Positions 14,496 through 22,792 of a stretch of 44,745 nucleotides of DNA are shown here, one piece after another. Numbering within the stretch: position 1 is the stretch's first letter; each line of letters opens with the position of its first letter. The position numbers and the translations under genes were made by a program. A model generated the notes under the pieces. That model searched no databases. It was not told the origin of the DNA and saw nothing but the letters and a program-made list of their open reading frames with translations. Source of the DNA: an uncultured Actinomycetes bacterium (GTDB lineage: Bacteria; Actinomycetota; Acidimicrobiia; Acidimicrobiales; SZUA-35); assembly GCA_902826025.1 (NCBI GenBank), contig CADEDH010000046.1, forward strand, positions 11,007-55,751, given 5' to 3'.

Positions 14496-15125
14496 TCAGG
14501 CAGCCCGGGCCGTGAGCACCGGCACGCCGTCGCCCTCGAGATCGGCGAGAGCGGCGGATCGCCCGGCCAGCACCAAGAGCAGGGCGCCGGCCGATCCCCG
14601 CACCTCCGGCCCCTCGCCCGCCGACCAGTCGAGGTCGGTGGCCTCGTAACGCAGCCCCCGCACCTGCTTCTTCGAGTTGAACCCGGGCAACCCCCGGCTC
14701 AGAGCGTCCAGCGCTGCCCGGCCGGCATCGGCCGAATGCACCGGTGCCAACCCGAGCGGCCGACCCATGTCGAGGGCATGGATGACGACGTCGCTCAGCG
14801 GAGCGATCGGCCCGATCATCGGCGGCGCCTTGCGCAGGTCGGCCATCCGCCGGTACATGACCAGCAACTCCTGTGGGGCCCGCTGCCCGTAGTCGCGGGC
14901 GAAGCCGTCGACCCGGCGGTGGAAGGCGCTCATCCCCACCGTGCCCACCACGAAGCGCCACATCGGCACGTCGTACAGCGAGACGAGGTGGCCGAGCACG
15001 TCAGCCACGCTCCAGCCAGCGCACAACGACGGGGCGGCCCACTGCTCAGCCGACAGCCCCTCCAACTGGTCGCACAGCGCCCGCCGCTGCACCGCCAGCG
15101 CTGCGAACATCTCGTCCCGGGTCAT
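14496..15125 (-). CDS. Maleylpyruvate isomerase-like mycothiol-dependent family protein (MDMPI/DinB fold)
   Basis: A 209-residue protein of the actinobacterial MDMPI family, four-helix DinB-like metal-binding proteins that often use mycothiol. WSVADVLGHLVSLYDVPMWR carries the first metal-type His, and SDVVIHALDMGRPLG the second. The C-terminal domain has LRYEATDLDWSAGEGPEVRG and GALLLVLAGRSAAL, as in other MDMPI proteins. The real substrate is not known and isomerase activity should not be assumed. A TACGCT hexamer ends 6 nt before ATG 15125, implying a leaderless message. Confidence 0.85.
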   Translation of the reverse strand: MTRDEMFAALAVQRRALCDQLEGLSAEQWAAPSLCAGWSVADVLGHLVSLYDVPMWRFVVGTVGMSAFHRRVDGFARDYGQRAPQELLVMYRRMADLRKAPPMIGPIAPLSDVVIHALDMGRPLGLAPVHSADAGRAALDALSRGLPGFNSKKQVRGLRYEATDLDWSAGEGPEVRGSAGALLLVLAGRSAALADLEGDGVPVLTARAA

Positions 15126-15131
15126 GGCCGG

Positions 15132-15137
15132 AGCGTA
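15132..15137 (-). promoter_or_regulatory. -10-like hexamer of the MDMPI-like gene
   Basis: TACGCT (minus strand) ends 6 nt upstream of ATG 15125, with no ribosome binding site. Confidence 0.5.
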
Positions 15138-15284
15138 GACGGCGAGCCCTGCCGGGGTCGCTCACATTCCAGTCATGACACACCATGGTCCGCCCGCTGC
15201 CGACATCGGACCAGCGTCTCGAAAGACATCGATGGCAAGAAACCAGACCTTGTCTTGAATTACGTCGAGCGCGAAGATCAGGAC

Positions 15285-16280
15285 ATGACCCCTCCACCCC
15301 GTTCTACGCCGGCCCGGCACCGGATCGTGGCCATCCTGGTCGACGGCATGAGCGCCCTGGAGCCGGCGGTGGCCTATGACTTCCTCGGCGCCGACCGGCG
15401 CTCACTCCACCCCGCCTGGTACCGGTACACCGTGTGCTCTCCCGGCGCCGAGCCGGTACGGATCGGAGGCGCCACCATGACCGTGCACAACGGGCTCGAC
15501 GCCCTGCGCCGGGCCGACACCGTGCTCATCCCCGGCTGGTGCTCGATCGACCACCGCCCATCCGAAGAGCTGGTGGACGCGGTGGGCCGGGCCCACCAGC
15601 GGGGCGCCCGCCTCGTCACGTTCTGCACCGGCGCAGTGGTGGCGGCCGAAGCGGGCTTGCTCGACGGCCGCCCGGCCGCCACCCACTGGAACGCCGGTGC
15701 CGAATTCGTCCGCCGCTATCCGCTGGTCCGCATCGACCCGTGCGTGCTCTACATCGACGATGGCGATGTGCTCACCTCGGCCGGTGCCGCCGCCTCCATC
15801 GACCTGTCGCTCCACCTGATCCGGCGGGACTTCGGGGCCGACATAGCGAACACCGTGGCCCGCGACATGGTGGTGCCGCCGCATCGCGACGGCGGCCAGG
15901 CCCAGTTCGTGGCCCTGCCCCTCGACACCAGGATCACCGCCCTGGCCGACGATCCGGTGGCCGCCACCATCGAATGGGCCTCGGCCCGCCTCCACGAGGA
16001 CCTACCGGTGGAGCGCCTGGCCGCCCACACCCTGCTCAGCCCCCGCCAGTTCTCCCGTCAGTTCAAGGCCCGCACCGGCACCAGCCCCCACCAGTGGCTG
16101 CTCACCCAACGCACGGCCCTGGCCCAACGCCTGTTGGAGACGACCGACGATCCTGTGGAGCTGGTGGCCCGGGGCTCCGGCTTCGCCACCGCCGCCGCCC
16201 TCCGGCTCCGTTTCCAGCAGGCACTGCGCACCTCGCCCCAGGCCTACCGCCGCACCTTCCGCCCACCCAGCGCCGCCTGA
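15285..16280 (+). CDS. GlxA/FtrA-type AraC transcription regulator with DJ-1/PfpI-like domain
   Basis: A 331-residue DNA-binding regulator. Residues ~10-195 form a class I glutamine-amidotransferase-like (DJ-1/PfpI) sensory domain: RIVAILVDGMSALEPAVAYD, DTVLIPGWCS, and ARLVTFCTGAVVAAEAGLLD, with Cys at the nucleophile-elbow position. Residues ~225-325 carry two AraC helix-turn-helix motifs (VERLAAHTLLSPRQFSRQFK; VELVARGSGFATAAALRLRF). Such regulators control small-molecule catabolism or stress genes; the ligand is unknown. The 159-bp upstream region is notably more AT-rich than its surroundings. The gene ends 4 nt before the convergent E1 gene stop. Confidence 0.91.
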   Translation: MTPPPRSTPARHRIVAILVDGMSALEPAVAYDFLGADRRSLHPAWYRYTVCSPGAEPVRIGGATMTVHNGLDALRRADTVLIPGWCSIDHRPSEELVDAVGRAHQRGARLVTFCTGAVVAAEAGLLDGRPAATHWNAGAEFVRRYPLVRIDPCVLYIDDGDVLTSAGAAASIDLSLHLIRRDFGADIANTVARDMVVPPHRDGGQAQFVALPLDTRITALADDPVAATIEWASARLHEDLPVERLAAHTLLSPRQFSRQFKARTGTSPHQWLLTQRTALAQRLLETTDDPVELVARGSGFATAAALRLRFQQALRTSPQAYRRTFRPPSAA

Positions 16281-16284
16281 TCGA

Positions 16285-18540
16285 TCAACCGGAACCGGAC
16301 AGGGGACGGGCGGCCAGAGCATGCACAGCCTCGGTGATCTCGGTCTCGCTCACCAGCACGAGGCGGGCGGCGTCGCCCAGGGGCACGAACGAGTCCTTCG
16401 ACGTCACCCGGGCCATGGGCCCGGCGTAACCCCGGTCGACCAGACCGGCCAGCACCCCCTCGCTCACCCCGCCGGTGCGGCGGGTCTCGTCGACCACCAG
16501 CACACGCTTCGGGTTCGTGGCCAACACGGCGTCGATCGGCAGCGGCGCCAGCCACCGCAGATCGATCACCCGACAACGGACAGGGCCGTCGTCCGAGCCG
16601 GCGGGCGACTCGGCGGCCAGCCGGGCCGCCACCCGCAACGACATCCACAGACCGTTGCCCCAGGTCACGATCGTGACGTCGGCATCGTTGTCATCGTCGG
16701 CGCTGGCATTGGCGGCGCCCGGCGGGCCGTAGCTGCGGACCGAGCCGATCGGGGCCGCCTCGGCCGCCTCCCCCAGCGACTGGGGGCCGACGGCCTCCAG
16801 CCACGCCCCATCGCCCCCGGTGTGGAGATCGGCCGTGTGGTAGAGAGCGATCGGCTCCAGGAACACGCCGACCGTGCCGTCGACCAGGGCACTCTCGGCC
16901 AACGAGTGGAGCATGGCGGCGGCGTCGGCCGGGCGGGACGGCGAGGCGATCACGATCCCGGGGATGTCGCGCAGCACGGCAATCGAATCGTCGTTGTGGA
17001 AGTGTCCGCCGAAACCCTTCTGGTAGCCGTAGCCGGCGATCCGCACGATCATCCCGTTGCGGTACGCGCCCTGGGAGAAGAACTGGAGGCTGGCCGCCTC
17101 GCCCCGCAGTTGGTCCTCGGCGTTGTGGAGGTAGGCCAGGTACTGGATCTCGGCCACCGGCAGCAGCCCGCTCACGGCCGCCCCCAGCGCCACCCCGAGG
17201 ATCGACTGCTCGTCGAGGATCGAGTCGAACACCCGGGCCGCGCCGAACCGGCCCCGCAGGCCCTTGGTCACCCCGTAGACGCCGCCCTTCACCGCCACGT
17301 CCTCGCCGAACAGCAGGGCCCCGGGCTCGGCCTCCAGCAGGTCTCCCAGGGCCGAATTGATGGCCTGGGCGAGGGTGGAGCCGCCCTCCACCTTCCCGGT
17401 GGGGAACGGCTCGGGCGGGGCCGACGCCACCGGCGGCTCGGGCCGGGGCGCCAAGGGGGCCATCACCTCCTCGGCGGTGGCCAACTCCCGACCCCGCCGG
17501 GTGTGGACGCCGGCCCGGGACGACACATAGGAACCGAGGCGGCGGTACTCGCCGATCACATCGTCGGCGGTCATGCCCCCCGCCACCAGGGCCCGGGCCG
17601 TGCCCAGCAGGGGGTCACGCTCGAACCCGGCCCGGATCTCCTCCGACGACCGGTAGCCGAGCTCCACGTCGGTGCCGGCGTGGGCCAGGAACCGAACCGT
17701 GCGCAGGTGGAGGAAGGCGGGGCGCCGGTAGCGGCGGATCCAGTCGACCAGGTCCCGGCAGACGGCGAGCAGGGCCGAGGGGTCGTCGCCGTCGGCCGCC
17801 ACGTAGCGCAGGCCGGGCCGGTTGGCGTACGACGCCTCGATCCAGCCCTTGGGGGTGCGGACGCTGATACCGATGCCGTTGTCTTCGCACACCAGCAGCA
17901 GGGGCACGGGCAGTCCCTGGTAGGACAGGTGGCAGGCGGCGTTGATGGCGCCGAGGGCGGTGGAGTGGTTGGCCGAGGCGTCGCCGAAGGAGCACACCGT
18001 GATGGCGTCGGGCGGCCACCACAGGGGCTCGTTCACCTTGGCCGACCGGCCGATGGCGAAGGCCACGCCCATGGCCCGGGGGAGGTGGCTGGCGATGGTG
18101 GACGTCTGGGGGATGACGCCGGTGTCGGGGTGGCCGAAGACCTTGTGGCGGCCGCCGGCGATCGGCTCGTCGGTGAGGGCCAGCATGCCGGTGAGGATGT
18201 CGTCCACCGGGTCGGTGGCGGAGGCCGACCCCTGGGAGCGGGCGATGTAGAACGCACCCGACCGGTAGTGGAGGAGGGCCGGATCGGTGGCGCGGGTGGC
18301 CAGCGCCACCGCCGCGTTCGACTCGTGCCCGGCCGACCCGATCGTGTAGTAGCCGTGCCCCTCGGCCCGCAGGCGCCGGGCCGCCAGATCGCAGTGGCGG
18401 CTGAGACACTGGGCCTGGAACAGCGCCCGCAGGCTGGTGAGCCCCGTGGGGTCGCCACCGTCGTCGCTGGGGGCGGCGAGTGCGGCGATCCCGTCGAGAA
18501 GAGCCTGCTCCAGGGCATCGGCCGTCGTCGGATCGTTCAT
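16285..18540 (-). CDS. Fused alpha-beta 2-oxoacid dehydrogenase E1 (branched-chain type)
   Basis: A 751-residue thiamine-diphosphate-dependent decarboxylase, with E1-alpha (~1-345) and E1-beta (~385-751) joined by an Ala/Pro-rich linker. The alpha half contains GYYTIGSAGHESNAAVALAT and the ThDP motif CSFGDASANHSTALGAINAA with EDNGIGIS about 30 residues later. The beta half contains ALLFGEDVAVKGGVYGVTKG, FDSILDEQSILGVALGAA, VAEIQYLAYLHNAEDQLRG and RVLVVDETRRTGGVSEGV. It resembles branched-chain 2-oxoacid or acetoin-type E1. No E2 or E3 gene is in the window, so complex membership is unresolved. TAGGGT ends 6 nt before the ATG. Confidence 0.92.
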   Translation of the reverse strand: MNDPTTADALEQALLDGIAALAAPSDDGGDPTGLTSLRALFQAQCLSRHCDLAARRLRAEGHGYYTIGSAGHESNAAVALATRATDPALLHYRSGAFYIARSQGSASATDPVDDILTGMLALTDEPIAGGRHKVFGHPDTGVIPQTSTIASHLPRAMGVAFAIGRSAKVNEPLWWPPDAITVCSFGDASANHSTALGAINAACHLSYQGLPVPLLLVCEDNGIGISVRTPKGWIEASYANRPGLRYVAADGDDPSALLAVCRDLVDWIRRYRRPAFLHLRTVRFLAHAGTDVELGYRSSEEIRAGFERDPLLGTARALVAGGMTADDVIGEYRRLGSYVSSRAGVHTRRGRELATAEEVMAPLAPRPEPPVASAPPEPFPTGKVEGGSTLAQAINSALGDLLEAEPGALLFGEDVAVKGGVYGVTKGLRGRFGAARVFDSILDEQSILGVALGAAVSGLLPVAEIQYLAYLHNAEDQLRGEAASLQFFSQGAYRNGMIVRIAGYGYQKGFGGHFHNDDSIAVLRDIPGIVIASPSRPADAAAMLHSLAESALVDGTVGVFLEPIALYHTADLHTGGDGAWLEAVGPQSLGEAAEAAPIGSVRSYGPPGAANASADDDNDADVTIVTWGNGLWMSLRVAARLAAESPAGSDDGPVRCRVIDLRWLAPLPIDAVLATNPKRVLVVDETRRTGGVSEGVLAGLVDRGYAGPMARVTSKDSFVPLGDAARLVLVSETEITEAVHALAARPLSGSG

Positions 18541-18546
18541 CGGCGT

Positions 18547-18552
18547 ACCCTA
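18547..18552 (-). promoter_or_regulatory. -10-like hexamer of the E1 gene
   Basis: TAGGGT on the minus strand ends 6 nt before ATG 18540, with no Shine-Dalgarno. This is the same geometry as other leaderless candidates here. Confidence 0.5.
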
Positions 18553-18635
18553 CCGGCCCCCCTCAGGCCGGCTCCAGCGCCGGCCGCGGTGGGCCCCGCT
18601 GGGTTGTGTGCCCCATGGCACCCGAACGACGGAGG

Positions 18636-18658
18636 ATTAGTTCGCCAGGGTAACTAAT
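18636..18658. promoter_or_regulatory. Palindromic operator, probably for the MarR regulator
   Basis: ATTAGTT (18636-18642) and AACTAAT (18652-18658) form a perfect 7-bp inverted repeat with a 9-bp spacer, a typical MarR-type half-site arrangement. It overlaps the TAATGT -10 hexamer at 18655-18660, so bound repressor would block the marR-MFS promoter. This is the natural autoregulation site. Confidence 0.65.
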
Positions 18659-18660
18659 GT
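18655..18660 (+). promoter_or_regulatory. -10 hexamer of the marR-MFS operon
   Basis: TAATGT ends 6 nt before GTG 18667, implying a leaderless transcript. It overlaps the right half of the palindromic operator. Confidence 0.5.
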
Positions 18661-18666
18661 GGGATC

Positions 18667-19260
18667 GTGGCCCTCGTGAGCGACATCCCCAGCCCTGAGA
18701 TCGAGACTGACGCAGACGCCGATGCCAATGCCGATGTCGACCTCGAGCTGGCGGCCCGCCTCCGGGCCGCGCTGGCCCGCCTGGCCCGCCAGCTCCGCCA
18801 GCAGGCGGGGCCCCACCTGTCGCCCACGCTGCAGTCGGTGCTGGCCACCATCGCCCTCCACGGCCCCCTGCCGCTGGGCGAGCTGGCGGCCCGGGAGCAG
18901 GTGGCGCCACCCACGATCACGAAGCTGCTGGCCCGGCTCGACGAACACGGCCTCATCCAGCGCCAGCGGGGCGCCGACGACAAGAGGGTGATCCTCGTGT
19001 CGCTCACCGCCGACGGCCAGCGTCAGTTCGACGAGAGCCGCACCCGCCGCACCGCCTGGCTGGTCGACCGCCTGGCCCACCTCGACGACACCCAACAGGC
19101 CGACCTGGCCCGGGCCGTCGAGCTGCTGGAGGCGATCGCCAACCCCGACGGCGCCCCTGCCCCCGGCCCCGACGCTGCGGCCACTCCCCCGACAAGCCCC
19201 GCGCCCACCCGCTCCCCGCTCCCCCGGGCGCCCGAACCGACGAGAAGACCGGCCCCATGA
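18667..19260 (+). CDS. MarR-family transcription regulator
   Basis: A 197-residue winged-helix repressor. An acidic Asp/Ala-rich N-terminus (10-25) precedes a first dimerisation helix (LAARLRAALARLARQLRQQA). The helix-turn-helix is LPLGELAAREQVAPPTITKL, followed by the wing LIQRQRGADDKRVILVSLTA, a C-terminal dimer helix, and a 50-residue Pro-rich extension that is unusual for the family. It is coupled to the downstream exporter by an ATGA overlap. Together with the palindromic operator over its promoter, this indicates repression of the exporter, relieved by a small ligand. Confidence 0.93.
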   Translation: MALVSDIPSPEIETDADADANADVDLELAARLRAALARLARQLRQQAGPHLSPTLQSVLATIALHGPLPLGELAAREQVAPPTITKLLARLDEHGLIQRQRGADDKRVILVSLTADGQRQFDESRTRRTAWLVDRLAHLDDTQQADLARAVELLEAIANPDGAPAPGPDAAATPPTSPAPTRSPLPRAPEPTRRPAP

Positions 19261-20558
19261 ACGCCGTTGCCGTATTTGCCAACCAGACCTTCCGTTCTCT
19301 CCGATCCCGCAACTTCCGGCTGTTCTTCGCCGGCCAGCTCGTCAGCCAGGCCGGCACGTGGATGCAGTCGATCGCCATCATCTGGGTCGTCTACAAGCTG
19401 ACCGACGACGGCTTCTCCCTGGGTCTGGCCACCGCCGCCCAATTTCTCCCCGTGCTCGTGCTCGGGGCCTGGGGCGGCGTGGTCTCCGACCGGGTGGACC
19501 GGCACAAGCTGATGATCGTCACCCAGATCGGGTTCCTGATCGTGGCGGCCGCCTTCACCGTGCTGGCGTTCACCGACCGGCTGAACCTGCCGGTGATCTA
19601 CACCCTGTCGGCCGTGTACGGCGTGATCACGGCCATGGACAACCCGGCCCGGCGGGCGCTGGTGGTGGAGATGGTGGACCAGGTCGACGTGGCCAACGCC
19701 GTGGGCCTCAACAGCGCCCTGATGACGGGCAGCCGGGTGGTGGGCCCGGCCGTGGCCGGTGTGCTGATCTCCACCGTCGGTCCCCAGTGGGCGTTCCTCA
19801 CGAACACCGTCACGTTCGTGGCCATCCTGGCCGCCCTGCTGCTGATGGACCGGTCGGCCCTGCGCTCGCCCCCGGTGGTGCCTCGGAAGAAAGGGCAGCT
19901 GGTGGAGGGCCTGCGCTACACGTGGGCCAACCGGGAGCTGCGGCTCACGTTCATCCTGCTGGCCGTGATCGGCACGCTGGCCTTCGAGTACCAGGTGTCG
20001 CTGCCGCTGCTGGCCGAGCGTTCGCTCAGCGGCGGGTCGGGCACGTTCACCATGCTGTACTCGATGATGAGCGTGGGCTCGGTACTGGGTGCTCTGGTAG
20101 TGGCCCGGCGCACCGAGATCCGGGCCAAGTTCCTGGCCCAGGCGGCGATCTGGCTCTCGGTGTGCACGATGGCCCTGGCCTACGCCCCCAACACCACGCT
20201 GGCCGCCATCGCCGTGGTGCCCACCGGGTTCGCCATGGTGTTCCTGCTGTCGGGATCCAACGCCGTGATCCAGCTGCTGGCCGCCCCCCAGATGCGGGGT
20301 CGGGTGCTGTCGCTGACGGCCGTGGTGTTCCTCGGCAGCACCCCGATCGGCGGCCCTATCGTGGGCTGGATCGGCGAGCGTTTCGGGGCCCGGGCCGGCG
20401 TGGCCGTGGGTGGGGTGGCGTCGCTGTTGGTGGCGGTGTGGGTGCTGCGCCAGCTGGCCAAGCCCGAGGTCATGGCCGATACCGAAGCCGGTGACGCTGC
20501 CCGGTTCGACAACGCCGGCACCGCCCCGGCACCGACCATGGTCAACCCCGCCGCCTGA
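19257..20558 (+). CDS. MFS transporter (EntS/drug-exporter-like)
   Basis: A 433-residue, 12-helix major facilitator protein. It begins with FRSLRSRNFRLFFAGQLVSQ and GTWMQSIAIIWVVYKLT, which is typical of the MFS_3/EntS group. The cytoplasmic loop 2-3 motif A is WGGVVSDRVDRHKLM. A further signature is VVGPAVAGVLIS near helix 5, and the second half contains GSVLGALVVARRTEIRAK. It is likely a proton-driven exporter of a hydrophobic compound sensed by the coupled MarR. The ATG lies inside the marR stop (ATGA). Confidence 0.92.
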   Translation: MNAVAVFANQTFRSLRSRNFRLFFAGQLVSQAGTWMQSIAIIWVVYKLTDDGFSLGLATAAQFLPVLVLGAWGGVVSDRVDRHKLMIVTQIGFLIVAAAFTVLAFTDRLNLPVIYTLSAVYGVITAMDNPARRALVVEMVDQVDVANAVGLNSALMTGSRVVGPAVAGVLISTVGPQWAFLTNTVTFVAILAALLLMDRSALRSPPVVPRKKGQLVEGLRYTWANRELRLTFILLAVIGTLAFEYQVSLPLLAERSLSGGSGTFTMLYSMMSVGSVLGALVVARRTEIRAKFLAQAAIWLSVCTMALAYAPNTTLAAIAVVPTGFAMVFLLSGSNAVIQLLAAPQMRGRVLSLTAVVFLGSTPIGGPIVGWIGERFGARAGVAVGGVASLLVAVWVLRQLAKPEVMADTEAGDAARFDNAGTAPAPTMVNPAA

Positions 20559-20621
20559 TCGGGCCCCTGGCCCCGAGCGCACCGCTGCCGCCGAGGCGTG
20601 GAAACCGCGCCCCACCCGCCA

Positions 20622-20667
20622 TCTGCGTCACGTTCTCGACGACTTCCGTAGGTCTCGCGACGCAGAA
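20622..20667. repeat. Third copy of the GCGACGCAGAA repeat with an inverted partner
   Basis: TCTGCGTC at 20622-20629 is the reverse complement of GACGCAGA at 20659-20666, and TCGCGACGCAGAA (20655-20667) matches the paired copies near 9000. It sits in the 160-bp gap between two convergent genes. It could form a weak stem-loop terminator. No gene is visible in this gap. Confidence 0.6.
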
Positions 20668-20718
20668 CCCAGCCATGTCGCGATTTCCACCCCGCCAGCT
20701 CGCGTGCAGAGCGGGCGG

Positions 20719-21912
20719 CTACAGCGAGCCGACGACGTCGTAGGCGGCGTCGACCAGGCCCTGGCCCCGCTCATTGAGGAGGATGCCGGGGCCCATGCGG
20801 TTCATGGAGTAGCCGAAGGCCAGGCCGTGGTCGATATCGGCGAAGCCGATGCTGCCGCCGGCGCCCACGTGGCCGAAGGCCCGGTCGCCCAGGATCACCG
20901 AGTCGGTCTCGGCCTTGCCCCGGTTGTCCATCGTGACCATGAAGCCCAGAGCGAACCGGGTGGCGATACGGAGCACGGCGTCGTCGTTGGTGGCCACCGA
21001 CACGGCCCGCATCCGATCGAGCGTGCCGGCGTCGACCAGGTCGCCGCCGCCCGCCGCCAGCGGGGTGTACAAGCCGGCCAGGCCCCGGGCGTTGGTGATG
21101 CCACCTCCCCCGCCGATCTCGGCGGCGTGGGCCTCCCGCGCGTTCATCTCCATACGGGCGATGTTGGCGATGGCCAGGCCCGGGATCGAGCTGCGGTCCT
21201 GCACCACGTCGACGGCGAAGGCCGACAGCGGCTCGCCCTTGGCCCGGACGTAGGGGATCATCGGCGCCACCCGGGCCTCCTCGCTCTCGGGCAGCCCGAT
21301 CCAGAAGTCGATGCCCCGGGGCCGGCAGATCTCCTCGGCGAAGAACGTGCCCAGCGACCGGCCCGACACCCGCCGCACCAGCTCGCCCACCGTCCAGCCG
21401 AAGTTCAGCATGTGGTAGCCGTTGCGGGTGCCCGGCTCCCAGTGCGGCGCCTCGGCCTCCAGCCGGCCGATCACCCGGTCCCAGTCGTACAGCTCGCCCC
21501 GTTCCACCCGGTCCCGAAAAACGGGCACGCCCACCGAGTGGTCGAGCATCATCCGCACGGTCGCCTTGGCCTTGCCGTTGGCGGCGAACTCGGGCCAGTA
21601 CTCGGCCACCGGCGCCTCGACGTCGAGCTCGCCCCGGGACGCCAGCACGTGGGCGCACAGCGCTGTCGCCCCCTTGGTGCAGGAATGGACGACCGAGATC
21701 GTGTCGGCCTCCCACGGACGGCCGGTCTCGGGGTCGGCCACCCCGCCCCAGATGTCGACCACGGTGGTGCCGTCGTGCACGATGCAACACGAGGCGCCGA
21801 CTTCGTCGTGCTCGGCGAAGTTGGCGGCGAAGCGGTCGACGACGGGGCGCCACCGGGGGTCGAACGTGCCGGCGATGTCGCCCGTGGCCACGGGCTGGCG
21901 GAGCTGCTCCAT
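20719..21912 (-). CDS. Beta-lactamase-fold serine hydrolase (EstB/CubicO type)
   Basis: A 397-residue class C beta-lactamase-like hydrolase of esterase family VIII. The nucleophile motif SxxK is seen as VVHSCTKGATALCAH (about residue 82). The second catalytic Tyr motif is NGYHMLNFGWTVGELVRRVS. A glycine-rich HxGxGG segment near the end is FGHVGAGGSIGFADID. There is no signal peptide, so it is probably cytoplasmic. Probable substrates are esters or lactones; it should not be read as a resistance beta-lactamase. ATG 21912 is used; an open frame continues upstream through the divergent SDR gene but is non-coding there. Confidence 0.9.
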   Translation of the reverse strand: MEQLRQPVATGDIAGTFDPRWRPVVDRFAANFAEHDEVGASCCIVHDGTTVVDIWGGVADPETGRPWEADTISVVHSCTKGATALCAHVLASRGELDVEAPVAEYWPEFAANGKAKATVRMMLDHSVGVPVFRDRVERGELYDWDRVIGRLEAEAPHWEPGTRNGYHMLNFGWTVGELVRRVSGRSLGTFFAEEICRPRGIDFWIGLPESEEARVAPMIPYVRAKGEPLSAFAVDVVQDRSSIPGLAIANIARMEMNAREAHAAEIGGGGGITNARGLAGLYTPLAAGGGDLVDAGTLDRMRAVSVATNDDAVLRIATRFALGFMVTMDNRGKAETDSVILGDRAFGHVGAGGSIGFADIDHGLAFGYSMNRMGPGILLNERGQGLVDAAYDVVGSL

Positions 21913-21983
21913 CAGGCGACCGTGGCGCAGCCCGGTCGCCGCCGTCAAACTGCGGCGACCTGCGCCGGGAGGAGGCACCTCAC

Positions 21984-21989
21984 TACCGT
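21984..21989 (+). promoter_or_regulatory. -10-like hexamer of the SDR gene
   Basis: TACCGT ends 7 nt before ATG 21997. This supports that ATG over the in-frame GTG at 21988, which overlaps the hexamer. Confidence 0.45.
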
Positions 21990-21996
21990 GCACGGC

Positions 21997-22791
21997 ATGA
22001 TCGCCTACCCCAACCGCTTCGCCGACAAGGTCATCGTGGTCACCGGCGCCGCCTCCGGTATCGGGGCCGCCACCGCTCGCCGCCTGGCGGCCGAGGGCGC
22101 CGCCCTGGTGCTGGCCGACCTCAACGCCGAAGGCCTGGCCGCCATGGCCGACGACCTGACCAGGGCCGGGGCGTCGGTCAGAACCCGCACCACCGACGTG
22201 GCGCAGGAGGACGAGGTGGCCGCCCTGATCGCCCTGGCCGTCGACGCCCACGGCCGGCTCGACGTGCTGGTGAGCAACGCCGGTATCGGCCACTACGGCT
22301 TGGCGCCCGACATCACGGCCGAGCAGTGGCATCGGGTGATGGCGGTCGACGTCGACTCGGTGTTCTTCGGGGCCAAGCACGCCATCCCCCACCTGCGGGC
22401 CACCGGCGGCAACATCGTGAACACCTGCTCGATCTCCGGCCTGTACGGCGACTACGGCCTGGTGGCGTACAACACCGCCAAGGGGGCGGTGGCCAACATG
22501 ACCCGCAACCTGGCCATCGACCATGCCCCCGAGGGCGTGAGGATCAACGCCGTGTGCCCCGGCGGGGTCGACACCCCGATGCTGCGCCGGGTGCTGGACC
22601 GCTGGCCCGAGGAGTACGAACGGCTGATCCCCATGCAGCGGCCGGCCCAGCCCGACGAGATCGCCGGCGCCATCACGTTCCTGGCGTCGGCCGATGCCAG
22701 CTACATCACCGGGCACCTGCTGGTGGTCGACGGCGGCGTCACCGCCGCCACCGGCCAACCCAACTTCGACCGGATGTTCCGCTCCCGCTGA
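21997..22791 (+). CDS. Short-chain dehydrogenase/reductase (SDR)
   Basis: A 264-residue NAD(P)-dependent classical SDR. The Rossmann cofactor loop is VIVVTGAASGIGAATARRLA (TGxxxGIG). An Asp follows beta-2 (VLADLNAEG), favouring NAD(H). The NAG motif is LVSNAGIGHYG. The catalytic tetrad is visible: Ser in NTCSISGLYG and Tyr/Lys in YNTAKGAVANM. The C-terminus YITGHLLVVDGGVTA is typical. The substrate is unknown; neighbours do not indicate one. It ends beside a triplicated 27-bp repeat and converges on a DinB gene. Confidence 0.94.
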   Translation: MIAYPNRFADKVIVVTGAASGIGAATARRLAAEGAALVLADLNAEGLAAMADDLTRAGASVRTRTTDVAQEDEVAALIALAVDAHGRLDVLVSNAGIGHYGLAPDITAEQWHRVMAVDVDSVFFGAKHAIPHLRATGGNIVNTCSISGLYGDYGLVAYNTAKGAVANMTRNLAIDHAPEGVRINAVCPGGVDTPMLRRVLDRWPEEYERLIPMQRPAQPDEIAGAITFLASADASYITGHLLVVDGGVTAATGQPNFDRMFRSR

Positions 22792-22792
22792 A

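Noticed and set aside
13952-14515. Plus-strand ORF with Pro/Thr/Ala repeats (LPATTALPAV) as a possible secreted protein
   Set aside because: It has no signal peptide and mirrors the minus-strand repeats. The minus frame has a regular Cys ladder, a distinct tail and a coupled downstream ORF. This is not fully excluded.
16321-18657. Plus-strand open frame of ~778 codons opposite the E1 fusion
   Set aside because: The minus frame has thiamine-diphosphate motifs along its full length; the plus frame is a codon-bias shadow.
20719-21912. Calling the serine hydrolase an antibiotic-resistance beta-lactamase
   Set aside because: It lacks a signal peptide and has the esterase-VIII-type YHMLNFGW region; an esterase or lactonase role is more likely.
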